Assembly: GCF_040802235.1 (NCBI RefSeq)
Contig: NC_133161.1
Location: 101,821,001-101,885,000 of the forward strand
DNA length: 64,000 bases
Direction of reading: 5' to 3'
Source of the DNA: Manis javanica
Taxonomy: Eukaryota > Chordata > Mammalia > Pholidota > Manidae
Shown: positions 25,640 to 38,869 of the stretch, piece by piece
How positions within the stretch are numbered: position 1 is the first letter of the stretch
Layout of the letters: the number at the start of each line of letters is the position of its first letter
The notes under the pieces: model-generated
Told to the model about the DNA's origin: nothing
The model's database searches: none
What the model saw: only the letters and a program-made list of their open reading frames with translations
Program-made: the position numbers and the translations under genes

Positions 25640-26480
25640 AGGACTTCTTTACTTTCCCCATGGAATTAATTTGTTTCTCTATTGCTACCTATCTTTATTT
25701 ATATCTGCTCTTTTTATTATTAATAAAATGTTTTTATTAGTTCTTTATTCCTACTTTCTTTGACTTTAATTTCTCTTATTTTCTTAATTTCTTAAGAAAG
25801 AAATTTAGATGGTTGATTTTAGATCTTCCAATATATGTAACATTTCCCTGTAAGCTTTGTTTTAAATGTATTATGCAAACTTTGTGTGATGTATTTTATT
25901 ATTGTTTAGTTCAAAACATTTTCAAACTCCCTTTATGGCTTCTATTTTGACCCATAGATTATTTAGAAGTGGGTTGTTTAACTTCCAAATAATTGGGATT
26001 GTCTATATCTTACAGTTATTGTTTCTTGATTCTTTTGTGGTAAAAAGATATATGTGTAAGATTTCAATCTTTATACTCTAAGACATATTTTATGGCCCAG
26101 CAATGGTTCATTCTGTTAAATATACCATATGCACTTGAAGAGTGTGCATTTTGCTGTTAGATGAGATATTTTACACACATTGTGTAGGGGAAGATGGCTG
26201 ATAGTCCTATGCAGTGCCTTCAAGTAGATCAGTCTTTTTTGTACTATACTGATAGTGTGTAATTGTAATCTGTGGAAATACCAGTCTGAGTGGATCTCAA
26301 TTATCTGATGTCCGTTGATTTTTTTTCATTTTTAAAAAATGCATCCCATATTCCCAATTCTTTGTTGGGTAATTTTGTTTTTTATCCTAGATATTATGAA
26401 TGTTAAACTGCGGAGACTTGGAAATACATTTTTCTCTGATAAGTGTTGTTTCTTCTGTTGTAGCAGGCAATCAACTTTGG
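25640..26480 (-). mobile_element. Old L1 endonuclease/ORF1-region antisense remnant
   Basis: Antisense L1 with the stretch TTGACCCATAGATTATTTAG (25949-25968) and GAAGTGGGTTGTTTAACTTC (25970-25989), which lies in the usual ORF2 endonuclease to reverse transcriptase linker. It probably continues the minus-strand element at 24413-24848. Confidence 0.65.
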
Positions 26481-27555
26481 TCACACTCTAGTTCTTATGC
26501 AGTAGCCCAATGTTAGTCTAGATATTTTGTTTGCAGCTGAGCTTTTAATCTCTTCCACACCTGTGTGTCAGGGAGAAGCCAGAGAGATGTGGGCAAGAAG
26601 AAATGAGAAATCTCTCTGATTCTTCCTCCCAGGATTCCCCTGCCCACCTCCAGCCTCCATCAGCCACAGTTGTCTACATCCAGTCCTCTGGCTCACTGGG
26701 CCAGTAAGACTGATTTTTCCACCAGCACCTCCACTACTCTGTGCCACCCTGCCGACAGTGACAATAGGAAGCTCACTCGCACTCTGCGTGACATCCCGTG
26801 TGAGCACAGCTGCTCCCCCATCTGCCTGCTTCTGTTCTGTCTCTGGAGCCTCCAGAGGCTCCTTTTGTATTATACTCAGAGTTGATGATTGCTACTGTTT
26901 TATTTCATGTTTATTGTTTATTTGATGTTTGCTCCTCCTGCACTTAACTCTTGGGGCATCCCATGCATACTCACAATAAAGTCATCATTAACCCATTTAA
27001 AAATTAATCTTACTGAGGTGATTTCATTTTATTTTTTGTTGTTGACTCTTCTTTTATTAAAGCAGTACATTTCTTTACTACCTATTTTGGAAATTTGGTT
27101 TGGAGGCTCATTTTGAGTAGAAGATTTTTTTCCTTCTTTTCTCTTTTTCCATGCTTACAACCCTAAGATTTTTGTCATTGCTTTTCTCTGTCACCCACAC
27201 ATTCCTGGAAAAAAACAGGTTTTACAAAGGTTTGCAGCTGCATGTTCATGACATTGTGGGAAACTCTGGCACAGCCAGAGTGTCTGGGTTCTGGTGTCAT
27301 CTGTGTGTCACACTGCCTTCCACTACCACCTAGGCAGTGGCTCCACTATCGAGCCTGGGTCTAGTTTCTGTCTCAAATGGAGGACTTTTCTTCTGAATTG
27401 CTCTACAGGCACCATTAGGTCCACATGGCCTGTTTATAGACTCACAGCCCATCACACCAATGGGCTGCATACTCTTTCCTGCATTACTATTTCATCTCTG
27501 TTCCATAGAGATGCTTATCACTTTTCAGCTATGTTTTTTAACTTGTTGCTTTCTA
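26481..27555. other. No gene recognised
   Basis: The section 26540-26880 is richer in C and G, with overlapping frames of 70-80 codons on both strands and no family resemblance. Nothing else is supported. Confidence 0.45.
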
Positions 27556-27818
27556 TATGCTATTTATCATTCAGGAGTGGCACAATGACTGTTTATTGCA
27601 CTATGGTGGTTGTCAGAGTTTGGGGAGAGAGAAGAACAGGAAGTTATTGTTTAATGGACATGTGGTTTCAGGGGAAATGAAATAAGTTCTGGAGATGGAT
27701 GTTGGTGTGTGATACACAACAGTGTGAATGTATTGAATGCCACAGAACTGTATGTTTAAGAATGGTTAAAATGACAAATTACATCATGTATATTTACTAC
27801 AATAAAAAAACGCAAAAA
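27556..27818 (+). mobile_element. Old L1 3' UTR tail
   Basis: Typical L1 terminal sequence: GTTTGGGGAGAGAGAAG, then CTGGAGATGGATGTTGGTG, a GAATGTATTGAATGCCAC block, and an AATAAAAAAACGCAAAAAAA end at about 27801-27820. 5'-truncated. Confidence 0.75.
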
Positions 27819-27819
27819 A

Positions 27820-28521
27820 AGCCTCAAATTGAATCATGACATGACCATTAAATGGTTAGCAGTATTATATTGAAAACCGAACATGTTTTAAAGAGTTATG
27901 GAGCTTAATTAAGCAAGGTAACAGAGTCACATTGAAAATGCTGGGAAACTTGAAACAGTATTTACTGTGCTACAGGAAGAAATCATCCATGATGGTCACA
28001 TCATTATAAAGGATAAAATGTCAAAAAAACAACCAAGGCTGAACACAAGCCTCTGCAGACCTCGCATCCTGCTTCCATTCATCAATTCACACCTCTGAGT
28101 GCATTTCCAAGCGGTTACTAATCTGCCTAATGGGCCATCTTCCCAGCCACCTTTTCCAGTCTTGTCCACAGAGATAGGAGGTATGAAATCCTACTCACAG
28201 AGATAAGATTTCTAATTTTACTGAAATCCAGGTACAGAGATTTATCTACCAGCCTAGGGGATGTATCCAAAATGTGTGGTTTCTCTGCTCTTTCTTAGTG
28301 GGACCACACAGGCTACTAATGCTGCCACTTCATGTTCTACACTCAGGTTTTGTCAGCAAACGTTGACTGGGTGCCTTTGATGTGGAAGTCAGGGCAGCAG
28401 TTGCCAGGAAAACAAGATATCCCTATCTTCAAGGGATTTCTTGTATATTGAGATACATAACAGTCCTCATGTATCTAACCTGTAATCTTGTCAGGATGCA
28501 CTTTCAAGTCCCTTCTACTTT

Positions 28522-28524
<3 letters not shown>
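27820..28524. other. No gene; L2-like piece at 28345-28460
   Basis: Mostly unassigned. The section 28345-28460 follows the L2 3' pattern (GACTGGGTGCCTTTGATGTG, AGATATCCCTATCTTCAAGG), strongly diverged. Confidence 0.4.

Positions 28525-28525
<1 letters not shown>

Positions 28526-28553
<28 letters not shown>
28526..28553. repeat. (TG)n microsatellite
   Basis: Fourteen uninterrupted TG units. Confidence 0.95.
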
Positions 28554-28984
28554 GTTAAAAATTTGTATTCCAAAACTGCCCACATATTGCATGTCAGTCA
28601 TCTTCTATTCCCAATTCCTTAGACCCTACCTACAAGCTCAGGGATCTCTCAGACCTGCCTACTGGCTTCTGGGCAGAATGAGTTGCCCACTCTCCCTTTA
28701 TTATCTCTTATCTTTAGATTTCCTTCTACCCATTTTATTTCTACCCAGTCTGAAGATCTGAGCCCTTGCCTGAGGAGTTGGATGTAGAAGAGGGAGGGAC
28801 AGTTTTTCTCTATCATTTATTAAGACCTTCAGGTTCAGCCCATCAACCTATCTCTTTCATTTGCTTGTCTTAAGCATACATGAAAACATCCTCCATCCAA
28901 CTGCCACTAAATATTTAGGAGCATCAAGTCATCCTGGCTTTAGAATTTCTGAAAACATGTTTCCATGTCTTTGCTCTTTGGAGG
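28554..28984. other. No gene recognised
   Basis: Unique-looking sequence. The frame at 28861-29097 on + overlaps the MIR that follows and shows no domain. Confidence 0.45.
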
Positions 28985-29165
28985 AGAAAGTGCACCAGAA
29001 TAGAGATGTGGATTCACTTCTTGGCTATGCCATTTATTTGTTGTGTGAATTTGAGAAATTACTCAACAATTTTGACCCGCAGGTTCCTCCTCTGTAATGC
29101 AAAGATCACAATAATTATACTAGCCACCTGGTGACATTAGCTGAAGGGTCAAAACGAAAGACAAT
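28985..29165 (+). repeat. MIR SINE
   Basis: Follows MIR from the central region: GGATTCACTTCTTGGCTATG, GTTGTGTGAATTTGAGAAAT, TACTCAACAATTTTGACCCG, CTCCTCTGTAATGCAAAGAT, ACAATAATTATACTAGCCAC. Ancient and diverged. Confidence 0.7.
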
Positions 29166-32104
29166 AAAATGTCCTCTGAAAACCATAAAGGATCACAAAA
29201 ATGTCACATGTCCTTTTAATGAAATACCATTATTAAATTTTATAACTTAGAAATCGACATTCACAGCAGCATGTCTGATAAGTAAGTGAGTCTGAATCTA
29301 ATTAGAAAGTAAGGTCCCACTCTTTGGATACCCCTGCCTTCAGGATCAGGAGGGCAGCTTTCCCACTGGCATTCTGGCTCCACTAGCCGTGTTTACACTG
29401 AGCTTTGTGGGGGACAATCTCAAAGACACAGTATCATGGGAATTGAACTGGAACACCGGAAAACATGATGTCAGGAAAAACAGGCAAGAACATTTTCCAG
29501 TTTTGTTCATTCCATTTTGGCCTCTCTGACAAAGTGCATCAGAAATTAGTAGATATGAAGTTCATTTTCAGGCTATATGATTTATTTTGAAATAACATAC
29601 TGAATAACATGGCAGGTCCCTTAGCCATGATATTTAAAACCCTCTTGTTTTGTTGTTTTGTCTTCAGAGATGAAGGGCAAGGGAAGTGCTTTCTGTGTCA
29701 TCTCTTCATCAACAGTATGGCATTCCCAGGTAAGAGCCTGCCACGTCCCCCGAGCTCTTACCTGAGCTGAGACCTAAGCAATGATGTCAGTGTTCCCAGG
29801 CTTCTGTTTAATTCTCTTGGGATGCCAAGTTTTCAGCTGTTTCAGATGATTCCATTGATTTATTGATCTCCACTTTACCTGCAAAAAGCATTCTTATCAA
29901 CATAAGTCCCCAGCTCCTGCTGGTTTCACCCAGGTAGAACCCTTACGTGCATCTTGCTCTGTCACACTTCCAGAGATGTGGCTTCTCTTTCTTTAGCTTT
30001 CCTTTTGTGTACAATAGTCTGTCCCCAATAGCAAAGGCAAGTTAGTGAAAACCTGATGGGGAGAGAATTTGCAACAGACATTCTTGAAAACCAGAGAAAA
30101 AAAGTTAAAGAGCCCATAAATATTAATTACGTTCACTAAAAAGACAGAATGCTGAAAAGGATGACAAATGATATTTCCCATCCTCACAGTGCTGTAAAAT
30201 TACTTCCTCCCCATTCCTCCCTTGCCAGCAATGCTGCAATCCCCGTTCCAGGAATTTCAATGAGATGTTTGTCTATTTCTGCTCTGATGCAGACAACATG
30301 CACAGTGGGAGACTCTCTTACCTCTGTGCATGGCTCTCCATCTGAAGGCTCAGTATTTTTCTGGCGTTGTGAATTAGAATGATTGAAGCCTGCTCCTTGA
30401 GTCCCATCTGCAGGCTTGGATATTTTATGTGGGAATGGCCTTGAGTGTTTCTAATGCTCAGCCTTGCTAACTGCACAGGTGCTTCTCAAGTTTCCTTTCC
30501 CAGAGGGGACAGCGTGCTGTCCTGGCAACTCCAGCCGCCACTGTTCTTCCGTAGCTAATCACTTAATTTTCTTATCACTAAACTGGAGGAAGCAACGAGA
30601 CACTTCACGTGCTTATTTCAAGGACTGGGCGAGATGATGGGTGCGACAGTCAGCAGGGCTGGGCTAGGCTGGGCCAACGACCAGCTATTCTGAGTGAGTA
30701 GCACAGGCTCGTCTCAGACTATCGGTGACAATTCCGTGGTGAAGCCTATGCTTTCACTTTCTCATGCAATCATCTCAGCCATTTTCCTTTGCTAGAAAAA
30801 AGTCTAATCTAAGAACCGGGGTTCCTTGACCTCATTTTTATCTCTCTCTTCCAAACTTTCTATCTAAAACCTCCTGCCTGGGGCACCACTGCCGTTAGCT
30901 CCTACCTGCACATCCATTCCTGACTGTTCCTGGTAGGGGTAAATGACTTTGCCTAGATTGATGCTGAATTCCTGGTACTCCTGAAGCAGTTACACAGAAA
31001 TAGGTCCCTGGACTCTGGCATTGCTTAGATAGAGAATCTGATGTTTGTATTTGCTTTTCTACTATTACCTCTGCTGTGTGTAACAGAGAACCTCAACTTA
31101 ATGTGTTCAAACAACAAGGAATTTAACATTTTATATGATGACATGTGGAGGCAGCAGGGCCTCAGGAGTGGCTAAGTCACAGGCCTAGTGATGCAAAGAT
31201 CCCTGAGGTGGAAGCTTGCTACTGAGGCTCTGTGGCCTAAGTCACTACAGTTCCACTCTCTCATCACCGGAGAGGGCAGCCACCAGAGCACCACTGAGAG
31301 ATGGCGAGGGGCTTTCCAGAACAACCAGTAAACAGGGCCTTCCCTTCTGCTGCCAGTAGAGATCCAGGACCTGTCCTGTGAGGAAGAGACGTTTGTGGGG
31401 CACTGCTGCAGAGTGTGTTAGCACAGCAGGTTCCCTCTGCAATCAGAAATCATATGCCCCATCTGCACCAATGTGAGGGGTGGCAAAGAATGGTTGGAGT
31501 GACAGGGAACTTAGGGGCCTTTGTGTGCTGTCCACCCAGAGTGTACACGGTGTAGGCTGTGCTGACTGGCCCCACACCAACATGGAAGGGCATGGATTCT
31601 GTGGGTCCTAGACAGCAAAGTAGGGACCACATAGCACGCAGGCAACACCCAAAGAATGCTAAGCAGAGCCAGGCCTGCACTCCCCTCTGCCCTGCTTCAA
31701 AGTCTGCCAACAACTGACAGCTGGTGTTGGGTTGTCGCTGGTGAAGGGTGGGCCAGGCATCTCCCAGGAGTGCGTTTTTTTCTTTTGTTGGAGTTGAGAG
31801 AGGCCCTTGAGGGGGGCTGGGGAGAAGAGCCTGTCCTAGAAGCTCTGCTGACATTTGGGTTGACTCTCCTGGGACCCTGTGGGACATGCAAAGAGCCTAC
31901 ACACAGCTGTCAGGGTCCTGCAGGGGACACTCCGTATGCTGTCCACACCTGCACAAGCCAATGACCCCTTTCAGCACTTGGCTCTTAGGGCTGGCTGTGC
32001 CCATTCACAGGAGACATGGTATCTTTGCATCTTCACACCATCACCACCTGAGGAGCGTCTACACTGATGCCCCAGCCACCACTCCAGGTTACGACTCCCA
32101 GGCT
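29166..32104. other. No gene recognised; possible MIR at 30555-30650
   Basis: The section 30555-30650 has MIR-like order (CACTTAATTTTCTTATCAC, AAACTGGAGGAAGC, GACTGGGCGAGATGATGGG). The section 31450-31960 is GC-richer, and open frames of 100-145 codons overlap on both strands there. They show no recognisable domain, and their mutual overlap argues against coding. The rest is unassigned. Confidence 0.45.
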
Positions 32105-32298
32105 CTTACATCTGTTAGGCACTGTGTTCAAGCACTGTACATGCTTATGCCATCTGATTGGTACAGTCACGTAGCAAGATGAGTGCCATTATGATTCCAT
32201 TCTGCAGTTGAGCAAACTGAGGCTGTGGGCACTCAGTAAATGGCCCGAGGTCCCATGGGGAGCCAAACCAGCAAACCCACCCTACCCATCTCAGTACC
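32105..32298 (-). repeat. MIR SINE, reverse orientation
   Basis: Antisense MIR: CACTGTGTTCAAGCACTGTA, then the sequence equivalent to ...CCATTCTGCAGTTGAGCAAACTGAGGC (32200-32222), followed by a ...GGCCCGAGGTCCCATGGGG block. Confidence 0.75.
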
Positions 32299-32420
32299 TT
32301 TTAACCCTGGCTGTGCACGCAGATTGCCTGAGGCAAGTTTTAAAAATCCCTGTGTCTGAATTCCCTCTCAGATTTCAAACTCTTGATCCTGAGGGGTGGA
32401 GAGGGCGGTGTGTGTCTGCG
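32299..32420 (+). repeat. MER5-like hAT (Charlie) element
   Basis: Matches the MER5A/B start: TTTAACCCTGGCTGTGCAC, GATTGCCTGAGGCAAG, TTTTAAAAATCCC, and the end-like CCTGAGGGGTGGAGAGG. A short non-autonomous DNA transposon remnant with no coding capacity. Confidence 0.65.
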
Positions 32421-33917
32421 GTGCGTCCAGGTGAGGCGTGCTGGCCCCACTGGCATCGTGTCTGCTCGGGGTCTGTCAGTTCTGTCGGCTCCTCACAGCA
32501 TTCGGTCACTGAATCTCCTTCTCTGCACACAGCAGTCAGTGATTTCCAGGTAAGTAAAAAAGTCAGCTAGAGGGAATCGTGGTGTCAGGAGGGAAGAAAA
32601 ATCCCTCGTTTTCTCTAAATCAGTTTTCATGCCAATTGCAGATGCTTTTCTGTTTTTTCCAGGAATGTATTTTCTTCCTATTTTTAACAAGGTCATTGAT
32701 CTTTTCTCTACTGCATCTGTGCTTCACCCTCATGCTGCCTTGAGTGTCTCTAGTCAGGACTCTGCTTGCCGTTTCATAAAACAAAGCATGTCTCATTTCC
32801 CATTTCCTATTAATATCAGCATGATAGAGCTGAGCTGTAAGAGCTTTTAATCACCTTACTTTTGATCATTAAATCTCATTTCAGTTCATTTATGATGCCA
32901 ATAATATGAAAGAGAAAAGGCACATGGTGGAGTTTTAGCAACACAAGAAAATTACATTCTGCCATGATTTCCTTGCCTAGTTTCCCTATGTTTACACATC
33001 ACATGAAAAATAGATCTGAGTATAGATTTTTAGACAAATACTATTTTTAGAATTTATGCTAATCCATCTCTGCAGCCTGTGACTGATGACAGAAGAGATG
33101 TAGGCTGGCACTGATTATTGGAAATAATGATCCCATATGGCTGTCAACCCAGAGCAATTTCCCCTTAGTAGGAGAAAGGGCTGAGAAATCCTGAAGTTTT
33201 CATATTAGAGAGTATGGGAGACAGAATTATTAAAAAAGGAGGATAAAAAGAAAACTCTGTGGTAAAAAGGTAGAAGGAGTTGAAAATGGTGTCTGAAAAA
33301 TCATGGGACTTCACCTGTGAGAAGTCTGGAAGTTTTAACAGTAAGATTTCCACCCATTCTCAGACATGGTGTTCAGTTCACACAGTAAGACTGCAGGTTA
33401 CTTCAGGTGCCATTCCTATTAGAAAAAGGACTCTGAGTTTTCAGGGATCAAAACAGAACAAGTGGATTGGTACAGAAAGCTTCAGATGGAAAATAAACAG
33501 TGGCCTAAAGATCTTACCAGCAGGTGACACCCCAACTGGCTGGCCGCACGATGCAGCGGTCCTCCCAGGAGGAGAGGAGACTGTGGGGTGAGAGCTCACA
33601 ATGACACACACTTTCAAAATACCATTACCCATGAGAGTCAAATGACAGGCATCTAGTTGCTTCCAGATATTTTGTCTGGATGATACAATCCTCCAAGCGC
33701 CTTCAAAACCACATTGTTTCCCTGGGTGTTAAGAGGCAAGAGGATGAGGGAAAAGGTGAGGTGGTAACTGAACCATGGTTGTTGCCAGATTTTAAACCTG
33801 ATAAAACTCACCTGCCAAAGGATAAGGAAGAAGAAGAGAAAGTGGAGAGAAGACATTTTTAATGGCTAAATCACCATGGATTCACTGCTCACCCTTAAAA
33901 GGGTGTCAACTTCTTAA
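32421..33917. other. No gene recognised
   Basis: Unique-looking sequence. Frames such as 33280-33591 on + show no domain. Confidence 0.45.
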
Positions 33918-34055
33918 CTGCCTCCCTCCCTTCCTCCTTTCCTTCCTTCCCTCTTGGAAGTACTCGTTGAGTGCCAACTAGGTTCTAGGCAGCACGCAAG
34001 ACAGTGAGAATAAGCTGCTGAATGAGATAAACGTGGCGCCATCTCAGACACTCAA
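33918..34055 (+). repeat. (CCTT)n tract followed by L2-like fragment
   Basis: A CCTT/CCTC pyrimidine tract at 33920-33955, then GTTGAGTGCCAACTAGGTTC and TAGGCAGCACGCAAGACAGT (33965-34005), the L2 3' motif TGAGTGCCTACTATGTGCCAGGC in diverged form. Confidence 0.6.
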
Positions 34056-35654
34056 ATACGAGAGGTGGAGACAGACCAAAACCAAAAACTTAGTAGACCT
34101 CTTATTTTCACTTGTGCCACTATATGTTTGAATTTGGCCAAGTTTCTCAACTAACTTGGGTGTAGTTAAAAACTTGTTATGGAGAAAATAGGAATAAAGA
34201 GTTCCCGATCCAATGTAGGGAGTCACTGGGTCAAGTGAACATAAATGACTTCAAGTATAAGCCAGCATAGTTATCTGTTTGTGGAACCCTACTTATCAAG
34301 ATTTGCTGACCTCCCTTAGGTCACCTAAGAGGGGAGCCCACCCTGGAGTTAGGGGGAGCGGCCACCATGAACACCTCCGTGTCGCTGGGAATGTCCAAAC
34401 TGTGTGAGGCGTGAGGAATGAGGACGGGATGCTGGGAGAAGCCCGTAAGCCCACCACAATTGGTCTGGAAAAATCATGAGGCCCTGGCTTAAATGACTTG
34501 AATTTGTAAAATATTTCATTAAGACAATGGTCCCCACCCCTTTCCATGTCTAGATTTAGGCTGTTCTAAGTTACAACGTTCTTATAGAGATGGCTGGTGC
34601 GCTACTCGTGTGTGTGTGTGTGTGTGTGTGTGTGGTCCACCTACTATGAAATTGAGGGGGCAGGAGGGTCCCCTGTCTTCACTGCATAGGGAAGGAAATC
34701 CTATGATGAGCATCTGGGCCGGTGTGGGCTGCAGGAGCCCATCCTAAGCTATAGGTGTTCCATACATGGCTGTTTAGACTTGGCCTAACTCCACAGCACA
34801 GTGGAGTCCGGCCAGTCCCAGTGTTGGAGAGTGAGCTGTCTCCTGCTGAATGGCTGGAGACCGGCAGCCTGACACAGTGCCTTTCTGGTCAGGGATGCCA
34901 GATTGTGTTTCTCTGCCTGTAGCCCCGGCCCTCAGCACGTCTCCTTCAGAGCTCCAGCTTAGTCTGGGGCATACTGGGAGGAATGGGCCAGGTTTTTTCT
35001 CCACCTTTGAAGGAGCAGCCAAGGGAAGAGCCATGTGTCCGTCTCAGGTTCAGTGTAGTGAGGCTTAGTGGCAGTTGCCAGCAGAGGACTGCTGTGCCTG
35101 GAGGTGCTGCCCTCTCTTATTGATCTTCACGGCACAGCAAGAGACGTGGTATAGCTCTGGGAGGAGGCGGCTCCCTATCAGGGGCAAGTTCCCTGTCAAT
35201 TGATGGGACCAAAGGAAGCCAAGGGCAAGAGGTTGGGACTGAAGGGGCTTATTCTCATGGCCCAGTCTCTCCTCACTCTGAACTCTGGCTGCTCGGCCCT
35301 CTCCCAGCCTGCTCGGCTCTCCCGCCTGCTGGAGCTCAGCCACACTACCTCACCAGGCAGAACTCTGTGGGTGCGTCCTGGGGACTGGCAGGGCCTGACC
35401 AGTTATGTACCAGGAACCGGAGCGGAGGAGAGAATGGGGGCTTCCGATCCTATGACTGCACACATGCTCTAATTATATACACAGTGGGCACTATTAAGGC
35501 CAGGCCGGAATCCTGGTCAGAAAGTTCCATTTTTCCCACATGTGGCTTCTGGGGACGAGTACAGAGTGGGACAGGAGCTCTTGTTTTGTTTCCTCAGTCC
35601 TCAGTGTGGCAGGACATTTTCCCATCCATCTGCACCTCCTTTCCATTAGCGGTC
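34056..35654. other. No gene recognised; (TG)n at 34608-34634
   Basis: A (TG)n array of 13 units lies at 34608-34634. The section 34700-35480 is moderately GC-rich with several overlapping frames of 70-90 codons on both strands and no recognisable product. Confidence 0.45.
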
Positions 35655-35790
35655 CCCTTTCCCCTGGTACAAAGTCAGGGAGAGCAGGGACCTCTTCATC
35701 CTCACCCACTGAAGAATCCAGGTACCCAGAATAGCGTGTGCACAGTAACTATTGCTGAATACGTGAGTACCAAAGGAAGGAGGGCAGGAG
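35655..35790 (+). repeat. L2 3'-end fragment
   Basis: The order fits the L2 3' terminus: GGTACAAAGTCAGGGAGAGC, AGGGACCTCTTCATCC, CAGAATAGCGTGTGCACAGT, AACTATTGCTGAATACGTGA. Confidence 0.6.
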
Positions 35791-35894
35791 GGTCAATTTC
35801 TGGTCAAATATGAAATGAGAAAATCTCAGAAATAGATGTGTGATCCTCCTGCAATGATTTTGACATAAAACAGAAAGGTGTGGCCTCAAAGAGA

Positions 35895-36380
35895 TATAAC
35901 CATGTCCACAGAAGCAGTTTTCACAAAGTTTTAGCTTTGGGGAACACCTCAGGTGTCTGTTGACAGTGACCGGATAAACAAAATATAATCTATATCTACA
36001 ATGGAATATTATTCAGCTTTATAAAGGAAGGAAATTTTGACACATGCTACAACATGGATAATCCTTGAGGATACTATGCTAAATGAAATAAGCCAGTGAC
36101 AGGCAGACAGATACTCTAAGATGCTACCTATATGAGGTGCTTAGAGTAGTAAAATTCATAGAGACAGAAAACAGAAGGAGGTCACCTGGGGAGGAGGGAA
36201 AAGGGAGTCATTGTGTGATAGATACAGAGTTTCACATTGGGAAGATAAAGAGCTCTGGAAACAGGTGGTGGTGCTGGTGACAGCAGCAGTGTGAATGTAT
36301 ATACTGCCACTGAATTGTGCCCTGAAAAATAGGATAATAAATTTCATGTTATGTGTTTTTGGCACAATAAAAAATTTGGG
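35895..36380 (+). mobile_element. Old L1 3' end
   Basis: L1 ORF2 end: ATGGAATATTATTCAGCTTT at 36001-36020, ACATGGATAATCCTTGAGG, GAAATAAGCCAGTGACAGG. The 3' UTR follows, with the end ...GTGTTTTTGGCACAATAAAAAATT at about 36350-36375. 5'-truncated, + strand. Confidence 0.85.
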
Positions 36381-37664
36381 GGAAAGACCTCCAAAGTCAA
36401 CACTTAAAGGTATAATATTTTGTAGTGTCAGATGTGTGAGGTTTGGGACATAAAGGTTAGATCTCTGAAAATGCAAATATCATCGAGTACAATGTAGCAT
36501 GTAGCATATCACTGAATTTTTAAGACGCAGCTTCCAAGAAATTTCAGCTATGTCAACCCATGGTGGGTTTGATAACAAATTACTTCAGAGTCAGGGAGTA
36601 CCCATTCACTTAATTTTTTTAGTTTGGTTTTTATTTTTACCAAGATTATGTCTGCATATGGTGCAAGGAGTGAAATAGTTCACACCACTTGCTATGAAAA
36701 CAGGAATATGTTTGCTCTTGTATTGCTGCCACTGCCTCCTCCCCACAGGAAACAACCTTTAACTTCTTTACTAATTCTTTTCATATACACATTCACACCT
36801 CTAAATGAACAAGGTCATGTTGCTATTTGGACTTCAGTTTTAGGTGTTATCTCTTAGCTTCCCACTATGCAAATCAGGATTTAGCTTACTTCCCATCCTG
36901 GACCACATACATATACAATTCTTATGCCTCTGTCCACCCAACAGTTATAACTATGGTTGGATAAATATTTAGTGCTCCCATTACTATGATTTTATAAACA
37001 CTAGGGACAGCTGAGCTATGTAGTATACAATTTCTTTCCCCCACTTCAAAGTCTTGTTTTCCTGGGGTTACTTGATTGCCTCTGGTGGGCTCCAATAGGC
37101 ATTGATTGATGGCTTCATTTATTACATAAATTCTGTCCTGGGATTTCCCTTTTCTGTTCTCCTAAGTATTCCCATTCTTCTCTCCTGCCCTCATTCCCTC
37201 CTCTTTTGTGATTGAGTCAAAGGGTTAGAGAGCTATGGCCCCTGCCAGTTGTTGTAAATAAAATATGACTGGGGCACAGCCATGTCCATTTATTTGTATG
37301 TTGTCCGTGGATACTTTCAGACTACAATGAGTCAAGTGTTGAGAAGAGACAGCATGTCCTTAAAACCTAAGATATTTACTATCTGGTCCTTAATGACTAG
37401 ACTCACATTTACTCTGGAAGTGGATGGTGGTGATCGTTGCACAACAATGTAAGTGTATTTATAATTCACAAAAATACAATGTGAATGTATCATTTTGTCA
37501 AGCATATCTTCGCATAATTTTCCAAAAGGTTACAGGGAAGAATATAAAGATTTTTGAGAGTTTTCAAGCCTGAAATACCTTATTTTCTATTTTCAACTAT
37601 AACTGCTGGGCTGGCTGGGGAGAGAAACCTAGGTAGGAAAATGAATTTCTCTCAAAAACTTAAA
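36381..37664. other. No gene recognised; L1 tail fragment at 37405-37495
   Basis: The section 37405-37495 resembles the last part of an L1 3' UTR on the + strand (CTGGAAGTGGATGGTGGTGA, CGTTGCACAACAATGTAAGT). The section 36600-37100 looks like an old LTR or L2 remnant that I cannot assign. Confidence 0.4.
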
Positions 37665-38869
37665 AAACATTTTATTGAAGTAATTATAGTAAAGTACACC
37701 AGATATTAAGTGTAGCATTTGATGAATAGTTATAAAATATGCACACTCATGTAGATATGACCCCAATCAAGATCTAGAATATTACCTGTACCTCAGAAGC
37801 CATCCCACTGTTTCTTCCAGGTCATTTCCTCCTCTAAAATTTTGTCTTTATTCTGACTTATCACCTAAGGTAGTTTTGCCTCTTACAGAAATTTGTAGTA
37901 TGGAATCATATGGTACATAATTCTTTCTGTCTTCATTCTCTTGATAAAACATTTGTTGAATTCATCCATGTTGTACTCTTATTCTTTTTTATTGTATGAA
38001 TAGACCAGACTATGTATTTCCATTCTGTTTTTGATGGACATTTGGGTTGTTTCTAGTTTGGGGCTAGAAGGCACAGACCTGTGTTATAAGTATTCTTGAA
38101 CATGGCTTTTAGTGAGTTTTAGACATTTTTATTAGATATATAACTAACCCAGGAATTTCTGAGTGATGGGGTTGCAGTTGTTCAGTGTTAGTGGATGCCA
38201 CTAAATTGTTTTCCAATGTGGTTGTTCTGTATATGTGTCTAGCAGCAATTTATGAGTAGTATAGTTATCCACATAGTTTAAAATTTTTATTAATTTTCAA
38301 TTAATTAGGTATTGTCCTAGTTTTAAAATTTTTATTCATTCTGATGGGTTCATTTTATATCTCATTGGTTTTTCGCATTTTCCTCCTAATCATAATGTTG
38401 ATTCTCTCAGCATATGCTATTGATCATTTGGAAATCCTTTTTTGTGGAGGATCTAGACAAAGCACTGCCCATTTTTAATTGGGGTATTTATTTTTGTTGA
38501 TTTCTGGTGGTGCATTTCAATGACATGTTTGTTATATATTAGTTGGCCAGATATGTGTGCATCCATTTCTGGACTCTATCTGTTCCACTGGTACATTTTC
38601 TATTTTTGTATCAATATCACAATATTTTAATTAATTAAACTTATCAAAGTCTTGTTAACTGGTAATGTAAGTATTTCAGCTTTACTTTTCTTCTTCAAGG
38701 TTTTCTTTGTTGGTTACAGCTTTTTGCATTTCCACATGAATTTTGGAATCATCTTATAAATTTTATCAAAAAGTCCACTGGGATGCCAACTGAGATAGCA
38801 CTGAATATATAGGTTGCTTTGAGGATAATTGACTTTTGTTTTAGTCTTCCAGTCCTTGAAGGTAATACA

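Noticed and set aside
31450-31964. Frames of 102 and 145 codons in a GC-richer section
   Set aside because: They overlap on opposite strands, contain no domain I recognise and have no splice or start context that favours one of them.
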